The notes under the pieces: model-generated
The model's database searches: none
What the model saw: only the letters and a program-made list of their open reading frames with translations
Told to the model about the DNA's origin: nothing
Made by a program: the position numbers and the translations under genes
Shown here: one piece after another, positions 40,507-48,822 of the stretch
How the letters are laid out: each line of letters starts with the position of its first letter
Position numbering within the stretch: the first letter of the stretch is position 1
Origin: Chloroflexota bacterium
Lineage (GTDB): Bacteria; Chloroflexota; Dehalococcoidia; Dehalococcoidales; RBG-16-60-22
Assembly (NCBI GenBank): GCA_016190695.1
Contig: JACPQC010000023.1
Location: 48,876 to 112,875, forward strand
Direction of reading: 5' to 3'
Length of the DNA: 64,000 nucleotides

Positions 40507-41999
40507 ACTTTGGCAGCCCCCCTCCCGCGCAGCAGCAGTTTCTTTGAAGGTCCATACATGAAGACCAGCAAGATCAGGACAATTATTATCAGGCTTGCCG
40601 GTCGCAAGAAGAAGAAAGGCCCTCCCAGCCTCAGCGCCAGGAACAGGTTTTGTTCAAAGAGGTCACCAAGAATAAAACCCAGCACCAGCGCCGGCCGGTT
40701 GAAATCGAATTTCTTGAGGAGTACTCCCAGGCCGCCAAATATGACGAAGGCGATAAGGTCGTACATTTCTTCCCCACCGGCATAGACGCCCACTGAGGTG
40801 ATTATCAATATTACTGGCGTCAGAATGCGGGCAGGGACCAGAGCTATCTTGGCCAGGTGCTGGGCCAGGCTAAAGCAGATGATTACCCCGACCACGCTGG
40901 CTACCAGGCTAACCAGCAGCAAGGTGAAGGAAAGGTCCAGGTTCTTGGTGAGCATGTCCGGTCCCGGCGTCAGTCCCACCAGCATCATCGCCGCCAGGAA
41001 CAGCACCATAGACTCGCTGCCGGGTATGCCCAGGGCCAGGGTGGTTAATAATGCGCCGCACTCTTTGCCATCATTGGCGCACTCCGGGGCGATGACGCCT
41101 TCTATTACGCCGGTACCAAACAACTCGGGGTGCTTCGAGATCTGCTTGGCCCGCCCGTAGGCCACGAAGGTGGCCACCATGGCCCCTATCCCCGGGATTA
41201 TGCCGACAACGAAGGCTATTACGCTGCTTTCAATAGCCACCCGCCGGTGGCGGAACACATCCAGCGCTCCCTGCCAGATACCTGTCATGCCTCTTATAAA
41301 GGCTCCGGCCTTGGCTATGGAGCCACCTTTCACTGCCAGGGCCATTATTTCAGGTATGACGAATATTCCCAGCACGACGGGGATGGTAGAAAAGCCATCG
41401 TAGAGATATATGTTATCGAAAGTAAACCTGGCCACGCCGGTCACCTGCTGGAAGCCGATCAGGGAGATGACCATGCCCAGGCCGCCGCTGATCAACCCCT
41501 TTGCAATGGAACCCCGGCTCAATACGGCCAGGAACGCGATGCCCATAAGCACCAGGAACACCATGTCGGCAGTGCGCAGTTCCATCACCATGGCCAGTAC
41601 CAACGGTACCAGGGCAATAGCCAGAACCGAGCTGACTATGCTGCCAAAGCCGCAGGCGGCAAGCCCGGCGCCCAGCGCCCGGCCGGCTTGCCCCTTTTGC
41701 GTGAGCGGGTAGCCGTCTAACAGTGTTGCCGAGTTCGGCGCGGTACCGGGTATGCCTACCAATATGGTGGTTATGGCCCCGCCGGTAAAGATGACGGTCT
41801 CGATGGCCATGAGCAGCGGCAGGCCCTGCATGGGCGTCATCTTGAAGATAAAAGGCAGAAACAGCGACAACGCCAGTAGGCCGCCCACAGTGGGAATGAT
41901 GCCAAAGATGAGACCAACGATGATGCCCAGCATCATGAAGAACCATAACTCTGCGCTGCCAAAGCTACTTATTGCTTGAAGGAGTGCGTCAAATACCAT
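40503..41999 (-). CDS. TTT transporter large membrane subunit (TctA family), system 2
   Basis: 498-aa membrane protein homologous to the system 1 subunit: MMLGIIVGLIFGIIPTVGGLLALSLFLPFIF, GGAITTILVGIPGTAPNSATLLDGYPLTQKGQAGRALGAG, VVGIIPGIGAMVATFVAYGRAKQIS and GVIAPECANDGKECGALLTTLALGIPGSESM are the two conserved repeats. About 12 helices. It follows the receptor gene after 72 nt that form a long hairpin, and overlaps tctB by 4 nt. Imports an organic acid together with TctC and TctB. The start ATG 41999 has only a weak ribosome site, consistent with coupling or lower expression than the receptor. Confidence 0.93.
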   Translation of the reverse strand: MVFDALLQAISSFGSAELWFFMMLGIIVGLIFGIIPTVGGLLALSLFLPFIFKMTPMQGLPLLMAIETVIFTGGAITTILVGIPGTAPNSATLLDGYPLTQKGQAGRALGAGLAACGFGSIVSSVLAIALVPLVLAMVMELRTADMVFLVLMGIAFLAVLSRGSIAKGLISGGLGMVISLIGFQQVTGVARFTFDNIYLYDGFSTIPVVLGIFVIPEIMALAVKGGSIAKAGAFIRGMTGIWQGALDVFRHRRVAIESSVIAFVVGIIPGIGAMVATFVAYGRAKQISKHPELFGTGVIEGVIAPECANDGKECGALLTTLALGIPGSESMVLFLAAMMLVGLTPGPDMLTKNLDLSFTLLLVSLVASVVGVIICFSLAQHLAKIALVPARILTPVILIITSVGVYAGGEEMYDLIAFVIFGGLGVLLKKFDFNRPALVLGFILGDLFEQNLFLALRLGGPFFFLRPASLIIIVLILLVFMYGPSKKLLLRGRGAAKV

Positions 42000-42017
42000 T
42001 GCTTTACCGGTAATCAG

Positions 42018-42062
42018 TAGCTGGAGGCGTCCCGAATCTTTTCAGCAGGACACCCCCAGCTA
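42018..42062 (-). promoter_or_regulatory. Intercistronic hairpin between tctC and tctA, system 2
   Basis: Minus-strand RNA: TAGCTGGGGGTGTCC and GGGACGCCTCCAGCTA pair as a 15-bp stem with two G-U wobbles and a loop of about 14 nt. No U-run follows. It is likely to stabilise the upstream receptor message or attenuate tctAB. Confidence 0.65.
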
Positions 42063-42071
42063 ACTGAATAC

Positions 42072-43181
42072 CTACCTCACAATCCGTCTTTCGATCAGCT
42101 CATTGACGCGCTGGGCGGTATCACCGCTCATCACCTTGATGGCGGCGGCCACCTTGGGCTCCAGTTCGTCGCCTCGGCGGGGGTCAAGTGGCCCGCTGAT
42201 GGCGCGCTTGGCTGCCGCCTGGAAGCCGGGGAGCTTGGTCATCTCCATGTACTTGTCGCGCATGTATTCCAGTTTGGCCTTGTCTACTCCCGGGGTCATA
42301 TAAAAGGTCTTTGTGGTCATGACCGCCAGGGACATATCGTAGAAGGCCTGGTTCTGGGGAGTCAATTTAACCACATCGCCCAGAAGCGGGGAGTCAGGCC
42401 ACAGGGGCTGCTTTGCCGTAGAGACCAGCACTACTGGCGGCTTAGCCCATCCTTTAGCCGCGTTTTCCTTTACCTGTACCGTATCCAGGATGGTGGCCTG
42501 GATCTCGCCCCTGCCCAGGGCCAGCATGATGTCCGAGGTCCCCGGGTAACCGGGGACTATCTTTACGTTCTCCAGTCCCAGGAGTTCCAGGAGAATCCCG
42601 GCTACTATCGCCGAGCTGCTCCGGGGATTAGTAGCGCCGAGGAGGACCTCTTTCATCTGCCGCATTTCGTCCAGATTGTTAGCCGATACCTTGGCGGATA
42701 GGGTCAACGCCTTGGGGTCTTCACTGAAATCGCCGATGTAGAGGAATTTGGCGGAGTCGAAGTTTACGCCTTTTTCGCCCATGTACTGCTGGTTGACCAG
42801 GGTGGTCCACATCCCTGTGCCTATGGTAAGGCCGTCAGCCTTGGCCTCGTAGACCAGGTTTGACCCTGACACACCGCCGCCGCCTTCCTTGTTCTTGACC
42901 TGCATATTGCCGCCGGTAACATCCGGCCAGAAACTGGCGACCAGACGGGCGGCATAATCAATCCCGCCACCCGCCGAGTAGGGGACAATGTTGGTCACCG
43001 TGTTCTTCTGGAAAAACTCGGCAGGGCTCATTGCTGCCGGAGCGGGCGCAGGTGCGGGAGTTGGGGCGGGAGTTGGCGCAGGCGCTGGGGCGGGCGCCGG
43101 GGCCTCCTTGGCGCAGCTCAGCGCCAGCAGGGACAGGCCAAGAACGAGCACCAGGATGAATACTGCTGTCTTCTTAAACAT
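42072..43181 (-). CDS. TTT transporter substrate-binding lipoprotein (TctC/Bug family), system 2
   Basis: 369-aa receptor. Lipobox in LALSC, then an Ala-Pro tether (about 25 residues), then FFQKNTVTNIVPYSAGGGIDYAARLVASFWPDVTGGNMQVKN (split: the family VPyxaGGgxD loop near residues 62-75) and GSNLVYEAKADGLTIGTG. Same architecture as the system 1 receptor, with many substitutions in the pocket regions, so the substrates probably differ. TAAGGAGG before the ATG. First gene of tctC-tctA-tctB-flavoprotein on the minus strand, expressed from 43404-43432. Divergent from the UbiD gene at 43705. Confidence 0.9.
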   Translation of the reverse strand: MFKKTAVFILVLVLGLSLLALSCAKEAPAPAPAPAPTPAPTPAPAPAPAAMSPAEFFQKNTVTNIVPYSAGGGIDYAARLVASFWPDVTGGNMQVKNKEGGGGVSGSNLVYEAKADGLTIGTGMWTTLVNQQYMGEKGVNFDSAKFLYIGDFSEDPKALTLSAKVSANNLDEMRQMKEVLLGATNPRSSSAIVAGILLELLGLENVKIVPGYPGTSDIMLALGRGEIQATILDTVQVKENAAKGWAKPPVVLVSTAKQPLWPDSPLLGDVVKLTPQNQAFYDMSLAVMTTKTFYMTPGVDKAKLEYMRDKYMEMTKLPGFQAAAKRAISGPLDPRRGDELEPKVAAAIKVMSGDTAQRVNELIERRIVR

Positions 43182-43403
43182 ACGACCTCCTTAATATTAA
43201 GTCCTATTTCAAGCCGGCCCCCCACCGCAGGAAAACCCTCCCGCAGTGCCGGCGCCGGCAGAGCTTCCTCATTCCAACCTGCCCTGTTTCTGTGAACGAC
43301 CGGGGCAGCCGTGCCATGCATCAACGAAGAATCATGCACGTAGCCGCAAGTCAACTCGCGCTGCGGTCACAGCGCGTCTGCCCGCTAGCCGAAAGTTGGC
43401 AAT

Positions 43404-43432
43404 AGCATACATGACCGCAATTAGTTTGTCAA
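43404..43432 (-). promoter_or_regulatory. Promoter of the second TTT operon
   Basis: Minus strand TTGACA, 17-bp spacer, TATGCT. Leader of about 215 nt to the tctC start; the leader (43182-43400) contains no gene. Confidence 0.6.
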
Positions 43433-43609
43433 GGAGAGCAAACGCATAGTTTGTTGTCAGCTTTGAATTAGCTGAAGGGGATCGGGACAGCGCTTCTTTC
43501 GGGCAGAGCCTGCTGGAAAGGTGACCGGAGAAGGGCACTGCGGGAACTGTTGTTTCACCTCTCTCTGGAATTAAAAATAGAATCCTGTCCGGGTAAGCAG
43601 ACCGGGCAG

Positions 43610-43638
43610 TTGCCATCCGTAAAAGACTGATGTAGAAT
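43610..43638 (+). promoter_or_regulatory. Promoter of the first ubiD-family gene
   Basis: TTGCCA, 17-bp spacer, TAGAAT, about 65 nt before the GTG start at 43705. Together with the minus-strand promoter at 43404 it makes a divergent control region; the 170 nt between them hold nothing recognised. Confidence 0.5.
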
Positions 43639-43704
43639 ATGATCTATCAGAATAGCGAACATTAGGGACACACCCGGCCCAAAAATTTTTTTGAGGAGAG
43701 TTAA

Positions 43705-45288
43705 GTGACATATTGGAAGAGTCTGCGCGAGTACCTTGAGGCGGTGGACAAAGCTGGCAACCTGGTCACCATTACCACCCCGGTGAACAAGGACACCCAG
43801 CTAAACCCCCTGGTCAGCCTTCAGTACCGGGGGCTGCCCCCGGACCAGAGAAAGGCGTTCCTCTTTACCAACGTGTTCGATTCCCGGGGCAGGCGTTACA
43901 ACATTCCCGTCGCCCTGGCATTCGATGCCGCCAGGAAACCCAATTCACTGGGAATGCAGTGCCCGCCGGAGGAAATCCCGGACAGGCTGGCGCAGGCTTT
44001 TATGCACCCGGTCGAACCCAGGATGGTATCTGAGGGCCCGGTCCAGGAAGAGGTACACATGGGAGACGGCCTCCTGGAGCACGGGGGCCTGGACGAGTTC
44101 CCCATCCCCATAACCACCCCCGGCTATGATGCCTCGGCGACCATCTCCCAGGGCTGCTGGGTTACCAAGGATATCGAGACCGGCGTTCGTAACGTGGGCC
44201 TCTACCGGAGCCAGTTGTACTCCCCCACCAGGACGGGCATACACCAGGGCGAGATAGATGCTGACCTTTCAGTCCACTGGAGGAAGTGCCGGGCCAAAGG
44301 GATACCGCTCCAGGTGGCCATCGTCCTGGGAGGGCCGCCCAACCTGACCTGGGTCGGCTTCCAGGGCTTCCCCAAAGGCGTTGACGAATACGCCATGGCC
44401 GGGGCCATAACCGGAGAGCCGGTGGAACTGGTCAAGTGCAAGACGGTCGACCTGGAAGTGCCGGCCAACGCCGATATCGTCATCGAAGGCGAGATGACCA
44501 CCGAGGAGCTGATGCTGGAGGCCCCCTACGGCGAGTCCAAGGGATATGTCGGCATGGAAGAGCTGCAGCCGTTCCTCAACGTGACGTGCATCACCCACCG
44601 CAAGGACCCCATCCTGCCGGCGCGGGTGAGGCAACTGCCGATGGGCGGGAGCCGTCCTGATGTTATTCTCTACAAGAAGTTCCGGTATGACCTGAATATG
44701 ACCCACGTCCTGGCGGTAAACAACGTCTGTGAGTTCACCGTGATCAAGATGAAGATGAACACCGATCAGAAAGAGGTCTGGCGCACCCTGGAAGCGGCCC
44801 AGGAGGCAAGGAGCTTCAAATGCTCGACGGTTATCGCCGTTGACGAGGATATCAACCTCCAGAACCCGAACATGGTGTGGTGGGCGGTGAACACCAGGGT
44901 AGAGCCCAAGGACGACGTCCGCAGCATCAAGTTCCTCACCACCGACCTTCGCCCGTCCACTTATATGCCTGAAGAGGAGATAACCAGGATACGGCACCGC
45001 CAGTTCGAGGAAAATCCTCCGATGCCGGAAGCGTCAGTGCTGCTTATCAACGCCACCCTGAAATGGCCTTATTCGCCGGTGTGTTTGCCCAGGAAGGAGT
45101 TCATGGAAGAGGCGCTGGGCATGTGGCAGAAAGAAGGATTGCCCGCGCTGAAACTGGAATACCCCTGGTATGGCTACGACCTCGGCTTCTGGCCCGAAGA
45201 GGTCGAGGAAGACGCCCGGCGCGCCGTCAGGGGGGAGTACTACAAGACCGGCGAGATCAGGTACCAGAACAGGAAGAGGATAAAGTAA
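43705..45288 (+). CDS. UbiD family prenylated-FMN-dependent (de)carboxylase 1
   Basis: 527-aa UbiD-fold enzyme that reversibly decarboxylates aromatic or alpha,beta-unsaturated acids using prenylated FMN. The catalytic E-R-E set appears as R168 (NVGLYRSQLYSPTRTG) and E272/E277 (LEAPYGESKGY, the E-x4-E motif); WRKCRAKGIPLQVAIVLGGPP and GEPVELVKCKTVDLEVPANADIVIEGE are further family blocks. No ubiX-type prenyltransferase gene is in this window, so the cofactor must come from elsewhere. GTG start with GAGGAGAG. It is monocistronic and divergent from a TTT transporter; the imported acid is an attractive substrate. It is a distant paralogue of the UbiD at 48823. Confidence 0.92.
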   Translation: MTYWKSLREYLEAVDKAGNLVTITTPVNKDTQLNPLVSLQYRGLPPDQRKAFLFTNVFDSRGRRYNIPVALAFDAARKPNSLGMQCPPEEIPDRLAQAFMHPVEPRMVSEGPVQEEVHMGDGLLEHGGLDEFPIPITTPGYDASATISQGCWVTKDIETGVRNVGLYRSQLYSPTRTGIHQGEIDADLSVHWRKCRAKGIPLQVAIVLGGPPNLTWVGFQGFPKGVDEYAMAGAITGEPVELVKCKTVDLEVPANADIVIEGEMTTEELMLEAPYGESKGYVGMEELQPFLNVTCITHRKDPILPARVRQLPMGGSRPDVILYKKFRYDLNMTHVLAVNNVCEFTVIKMKMNTDQKEVWRTLEAAQEARSFKCSTVIAVDEDINLQNPNMVWWAVNTRVEPKDDVRSIKFLTTDLRPSTYMPEEEITRIRHRQFEENPPMPEASVLLINATLKWPYSPVCLPRKEFMEEALGMWQKEGLPALKLEYPWYGYDLGFWPEEVEEDARRAVRGEYYKTGEIRYQNRKRIK

Positions 45289-45393
45289 GGCGGGAATTAC
45301 TGCCGAAGAAATCCGGGAGGCCGGGGTCATCTGGTCAACCTGAAGACCATTGCATGGCTCCGGTCTCCAATACCCGTTATCTGTAGGTTAAAG

Positions 45394-45465
45394 TGGCGGC
45401 GACTGGACTTGAACCAGTGACCAAGGGCTTATGAGTCCCCTGCTCTGCCGCTGAGCTACGCCGCC
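45394..45465 (-). tRNA. tRNA-Met (anticodon CAU)
   Basis: 72-nt cloverleaf on the minus strand: acceptor GGCGGCG/CGCCGCC, D-arm GCTCAGCGGCAGAGC, anticodon loop CTCATAA (CAU at 45431-45433 on the plus strand as atg), T-arm ACTGGTTCAAGTCCAGT, discriminator A. CCA is not encoded. The CAU anticodon could also belong to a tRNA-Ile2 modified to lysidine; the A/G at positions 31/39 is a mismatch, and I favour elongator Met. Promoter at 45479-45508. Confidence 0.9.
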
Positions 45466-45478
45466 CCCCACCAGAGTA

Positions 45479-45508
45479 AATCTATCATCAACCGTGCCGG
45501 TCTGTCAA
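45479..45508 (-). promoter_or_regulatory. Promoter of tRNA-Met
   Basis: Minus strand TTGACA, 18-bp spacer, TAGATT; -10 ends 13 nt before the tRNA 5' end. The remaining 45509-45648 shows no gene. Confidence 0.55.
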
Positions 45509-45648
45509 TCGCAAGAGGAGTTAATCGCAGGGATGCCTGGTCTCGGTGCTCAGCCCCGGTTCACCCCTCAAAAGCTTCAGGGTAATACGCCTTAGTCAGT
45601 CTCAAAAGTCTGATCAAAAGCCTGGCGAGTTACTTCAAACACGCAGGT

Positions 45649-46974
45649 TCAGGCCCTGCGCATAAGGCCGGGCAGCCACAGCGCCAGCGAAGGAAAGGCC
45701 ATTATCAGTACCAGGGCTACAAAGTCACAAATCAGAAAAGGGAGGGCTGCCCGGTAAATATCGCCCATAGTTGTACCGGGGGGAGCAACGCCCTTCATCA
45801 CGAAAAGATTCAAGCCGAAAGGCGGGGATGTAACGGACATCTCCATGTTGAGCAGGTACATGGCGGCGAACCAGACGGGGTCAAAGCCCAGCGCGAGGAT
45901 AATAGGTACAAACAACGGGAGGGTGATCAGCATTATCGAGGCTACTTCCAGGAACATGCCCATGAATATGAGCACGACCTGCATGATGAGAACGATAAAG
46001 ATGGGTTCCACCGCCAGGCTCAGGGCGAACCGGGCCATTCCCCTGGTGGCCCCGGTAAAGGCCAAAATCTGGCTGAAGGCATCTGCCCCGGTAATGATGA
46101 TGAAGAGCATGACCGTAATTTCAACAGTGCCGGCGATGGATTTCTTGACTACGTCCCACTTGAGTCGTTGATAGGCGGCAGCCAGTATGAACATTCCGGC
46201 AGCCCCGGTGGCGGCGGCTTCGGAGGGGGTGGCTATTCCGAGCAGCATGACCCCGATGACCAGGAAGATAATGAACCCCGTGGGCAAAATATACTTCGCT
46301 GTAGATACCACCTTATCCGGCCAGGAGATGCTGGAGACGTGATAGGCTGGAGCTATGGATGGTTGCAACAGGCATCGGACAATAATATATACGGCATATA
46401 GAGACGCCATTATCAGGCCGGGGATAATGATGGCGATGAGGATGCGGCCCACCGATATTTCGCCGATGGCACCTAATAAAACAGCGAGACTGCTGGGAGG
46501 GATCATTATGGCCAGACCACTGCTGCCCAGTATCGGACCGAGGCTCATTGACTTCTTGTAGCCCCGTTTCTCCATTTCCGGTGTTAATGCCGAACCCAGC
46601 ATCGCCACACTGGCCATGCTGGCGCCGGTAAGCGTAGCGAAAAGGGTCCCACCGCCGACGGCGAGGAGAGATAGTCTGCCAGGTAACCTTCCCAGCCACT
46701 TGTCTAGGGCGTCCAGCATGTTCGGCGCTATTTCGGCACGGAACATCACCTCCCCCATCAGAACAAAAAGTGGCACTGCTACAAAGGAGAACTGACTGAC
46801 GGAGCCAGACATACTAAAGAGAAGTTGCTTGAGTCCTGCCTCACCGCCCCAGAGGAAGATGGCGCCAAGGATATTGATGACCAGGAAGGCGATAGCCACT
46901 GGCAATCCCCCGGCCATCAGGATGACCAGGCTGGCGAAGAGCAGCAACAGTGGCAATGCCCATCCCAGTTCCAA
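45649..46974 (-). CDS. TRAP transporter large permease subunit (DctM)
   Basis: 441-aa permease with about 12-13 helices of the DctM/ion-transporter type: LPVAIAFLVINILGAIFLWG, FVAVPLFVLMGEVMF, GGGTLFATLTGASMASVAMLGSALTPEMEKRGYKKS (about residues 108-143), LGILGSSG-type loop PILGSSGLAIMIPPSSLAVLLGAIGEISVGRILIA, and NMEMSVTSPPFGLNLFVMKGV near the C-terminus. It completes a DctP-Q-M tripartite ATP-independent periplasmic system driven by the sodium gradient. TTG start 5 nt after the dctQ stop. Last gene of the operon from 51575. Confidence 0.93.
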   Translation of the reverse strand: MELGWALPLLLLFASLVILMAGGLPVAIAFLVINILGAIFLWGGEAGLKQLLFSMSGSVSQFSFVAVPLFVLMGEVMFRAEIAPNMLDALDKWLGRLPGRLSLLAVGGGTLFATLTGASMASVAMLGSALTPEMEKRGYKKSMSLGPILGSSGLAIMIPPSSLAVLLGAIGEISVGRILIAIIIPGLIMASLYAVYIIVRCLLQPSIAPAYHVSSISWPDKVVSTAKYILPTGFIIFLVIGVMLLGIATPSEAAATGAAGMFILAAAYQRLKWDVVKKSIAGTVEITVMLFIIITGADAFSQILAFTGATRGMARFALSLAVEPIFIVLIMQVVLIFMGMFLEVASIMLITLPLFVPIILALGFDPVWFAAMYLLNMEMSVTSPPFGLNLFVMKGVAPPGTTMGDIYRAALPFLICDFVALVLIMAFPSLALWLPGLMRRA

Positions 46975-46979
46975 GAGCT

Positions 46980-47519
46980 TTATCCCTGATCAGATAGCTG
47001 GACTTGCCGGTCCCCCTGGTAAGTTGACCTCCATTCCAGCCAGCGCTCATGGCTCTTCCGGGCGAATCTTATGAAGAAGAAAAAAGTGCCCACCGGTATA
47101 ATCGCTACTGTAAGAAACTGCGGAGTTCGAAGCTCGGTCAGCATGCGCACTCCCAACTGGTAGCTTTCCCAGGTGACTTTGACCCCATACCAGGCTATGA
47201 CCAGGCAAACTATCGCGCCAACCAGTGAGGCAACCATGTTAACAATGGCTTGAGACTTGCGTGTCAACCTGTTCAGCACCAGGTCTATCTTAACATGGCG
47301 GTCGTTCTTCAATACCCAGGCGACTCCCAGAAAGGTGATATAGACCAGGGCCAGCCGGCTGAGTTCGATTGTCCAGATGGTCGGCCTGTTCAAGAAATAT
47401 CTCATCGAGATTTCGAAGAGGATGAATAGCATGACCAGGACGGTGAGGATGCCGGCCAGCACGGCCATAGATGAGTCAATGCGGTCCAGGATGCGGCCAA
47501 TCTTTTGCATCGCTTTCAT
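46980..47519 (-). CDS. TRAP transporter small permease subunit (DctQ)
   Basis: Four-helix membrane protein of 179 aa from ATG 47519: VLAGILTVLVMLFILFEISMRYFLNRPTIWTIELSRLALVY (DctQ motif with R-Y-x-x-x-x-P, W...E), GVAWVLKNDRHVKIDLVLNRLTRKSQAIVNMVASLVG, and LTVAIIPVGTFFFFIRF. It bridges the receptor and DctM. The start is uncertain: the frame is open to a GTG at 47570 and neither has an ideal ribosome site; the ATG is chosen because it lies just before the first conserved helix. It is separated from dctP by 212 nt holding a palindromic repeat, which is unusual within a TRAP operon. Confidence 0.87.
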   Translation of the reverse strand: MKAMQKIGRILDRIDSSMAVLAGILTVLVMLFILFEISMRYFLNRPTIWTIELSRLALVYITFLGVAWVLKNDRHVKIDLVLNRLTRKSQAIVNMVASLVGAIVCLVIAWYGVKVTWESYQLGVRMLTELRTPQFLTVAIIPVGTFFFFIRFARKSHERWLEWRSTYQGDRQVQLSDQG

Positions 47520-47614
47520 GCTGTGACCCGGACATGCCTCCCTTCCTGAAATCGCCGAAAAGAAGGGCACTATATCTCTCAGCCAGCACCGAGGCTGTTT
47601 AAAAATGGCATATT

Positions 47615-47696
47615 GTCATGCAGAGCAAAGCGAGGCATCCGTTTTTTACGTTCGAGGAACGGATTCTTCAGTCGCTGCGCTGCTTCAGAGCGACAT
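47615..47696. repeat. Palindromic dispersed repeat (GTCATGC...GACAT type) inside the TRAP operon
   Basis: Non-coding element beginning GTCATGCAGAGCAAAGCGAG and ending CTGCTTCAGAGCGACAT, with an internal inverted repeat around ATCCGTTTTTTACG...CGAGGAACGGAT. It resembles the 'gtcatgctgagcgaagcgaag' type palindromes found in many genomes and lies between dctP and dctQ. A related GCTTCGC...CAGCATGAC element is at 56074-56131. Confidence 0.55.
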
Positions 47697-47731
47697 TATC
47701 AGGTAACTTTAAAGCAGGCTACCGTCTTAGC

Positions 47732-48733
47732 TTACTTTTTGGTCAATAGTTCTTTGGCCCTGGGGCCGGACTGCGGGTTCAGTTTCACCTGGTTCTCAAG
47801 TTCTACCCGGTAGGCGGTCTCAATGAACCATTCCGCGTCCTGGGATGAAAACTTGATCGGTTTGACTCCCCTGTCAATGACCGTCTGGCGGTTCTTGTCC
47901 AGCTCAGCCCGGTACAGTGGCGCCACTTCATTCTCTTGCTCGATGATGGCGTTCATCAGCACATCCTTATGACGCTGGGACAGCCGGTCCCAAACAGCCG
48001 GATTGATGATGAAGGTGTTATCAGCCTGGTAGTACCGGTAGTCAATCATGTAAAGTGGCAGTTCAAAGATCTTCAGGGCGACGAAATTGTTGGTCGTGTC
48101 CCAGTAGCCATTGGCTACCCCTGTTTCCAGCGCAACATAGACTTCAGGGAAGTCCATGAACACCGGCACTCCCCCCATCGCTTCGATAAGGGCGTTGGAT
48201 ATTGGCCCGATGCCGCCAATCTTCATCCCTGCTATGCTGGGACGGTCTATTTGCTTATTGATGATCAGGTTGAAAATGGGGCCATCACTATGCGCCGCCC
48301 GGCCGAGATAGCGGATACCAGCCTTGGCGTATTCATCTACCAGGAAATCGAAATAACCGCCGGCCCTTTCCTCCCTGGCTGTCATTCGGGACAGGACTAT
48401 GGTAGAAGCTACCGGTACCAGCGGTGTAGTGGTGGCGAAGGTCTGGGCCATATCGACGACCCCGTTCTTGACTGCCATTCCCTGATCGAATAGCGGGATT
48501 ACCTCGGTGCCGCCGAGGACTTCGATGACCATCTCGCCGTTGGACATTTCTTTGACCTTGTCCCTCAGCATCCACAGTCCCATATTCGATTTTGAAGTCT
48601 CAGGCAGAGATGTAACCGTCCTGAGCACTACAGGACCGGGAGCACCCGCCTGTCGGCCGCAAGCCGCGATAACTGGGAGAGCAATAAGCGCCAGAAGTAG
48701 ACCGACAACCACTACAAGTTTGGCTCGATTCAT
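47732..48733 (-). CDS. TRAP transporter substrate-binding protein (DctP family)
   Basis: 333-aa receptor: signal peptide MNRAKLVVVVGLLLALIALP with lipobox (VIAAC), then DctP fold LRTVTSLPETSKSNMGLWMLRDKVKEMSNGEMVIEVLGG (split block near residues 35-70). GMKIGGIGPISNALIEAMGGVPVFMDFPEVYVALETGVANGYW is the conserved DctP region, with the usual carboxylate-binding Arg replaced or shifted (AGMKIGG lacks the expected R-x-R context). ATG 48733 follows AAGGAGG; 15 extra codons are open upstream without a site. It is 89 nt downstream of the second UbiD gene and most likely in the same transcript, thus tied to its substrate. Confidence 0.9.
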   Translation of the reverse strand: MNRAKLVVVVGLLLALIALPVIAACGRQAGAPGPVVLRTVTSLPETSKSNMGLWMLRDKVKEMSNGEMVIEVLGGTEVIPLFDQGMAVKNGVVDMAQTFATTTPLVPVASTIVLSRMTAREERAGGYFDFLVDEYAKAGIRYLGRAAHSDGPIFNLIINKQIDRPSIAGMKIGGIGPISNALIEAMGGVPVFMDFPEVYVALETGVANGYWDTTNNFVALKIFELPLYMIDYRYYQADNTFIINPAVWDRLSQRHKDVLMNAIIEQENEVAPLYRAELDKNRQTVIDRGVKPIKFSSQDAEWFIETAYRVELENQVKLNPQSGPRAKELLTKK

Positions 48734-48822
48734 TGTTTCCTCCTTGCCGCATTCTCCCTGGAAAGGTTTTCTTTTCACGCATTTAAGCAGGAGGCGTGGC
48801 CGGCCATCAACCAGGAGGTGGC

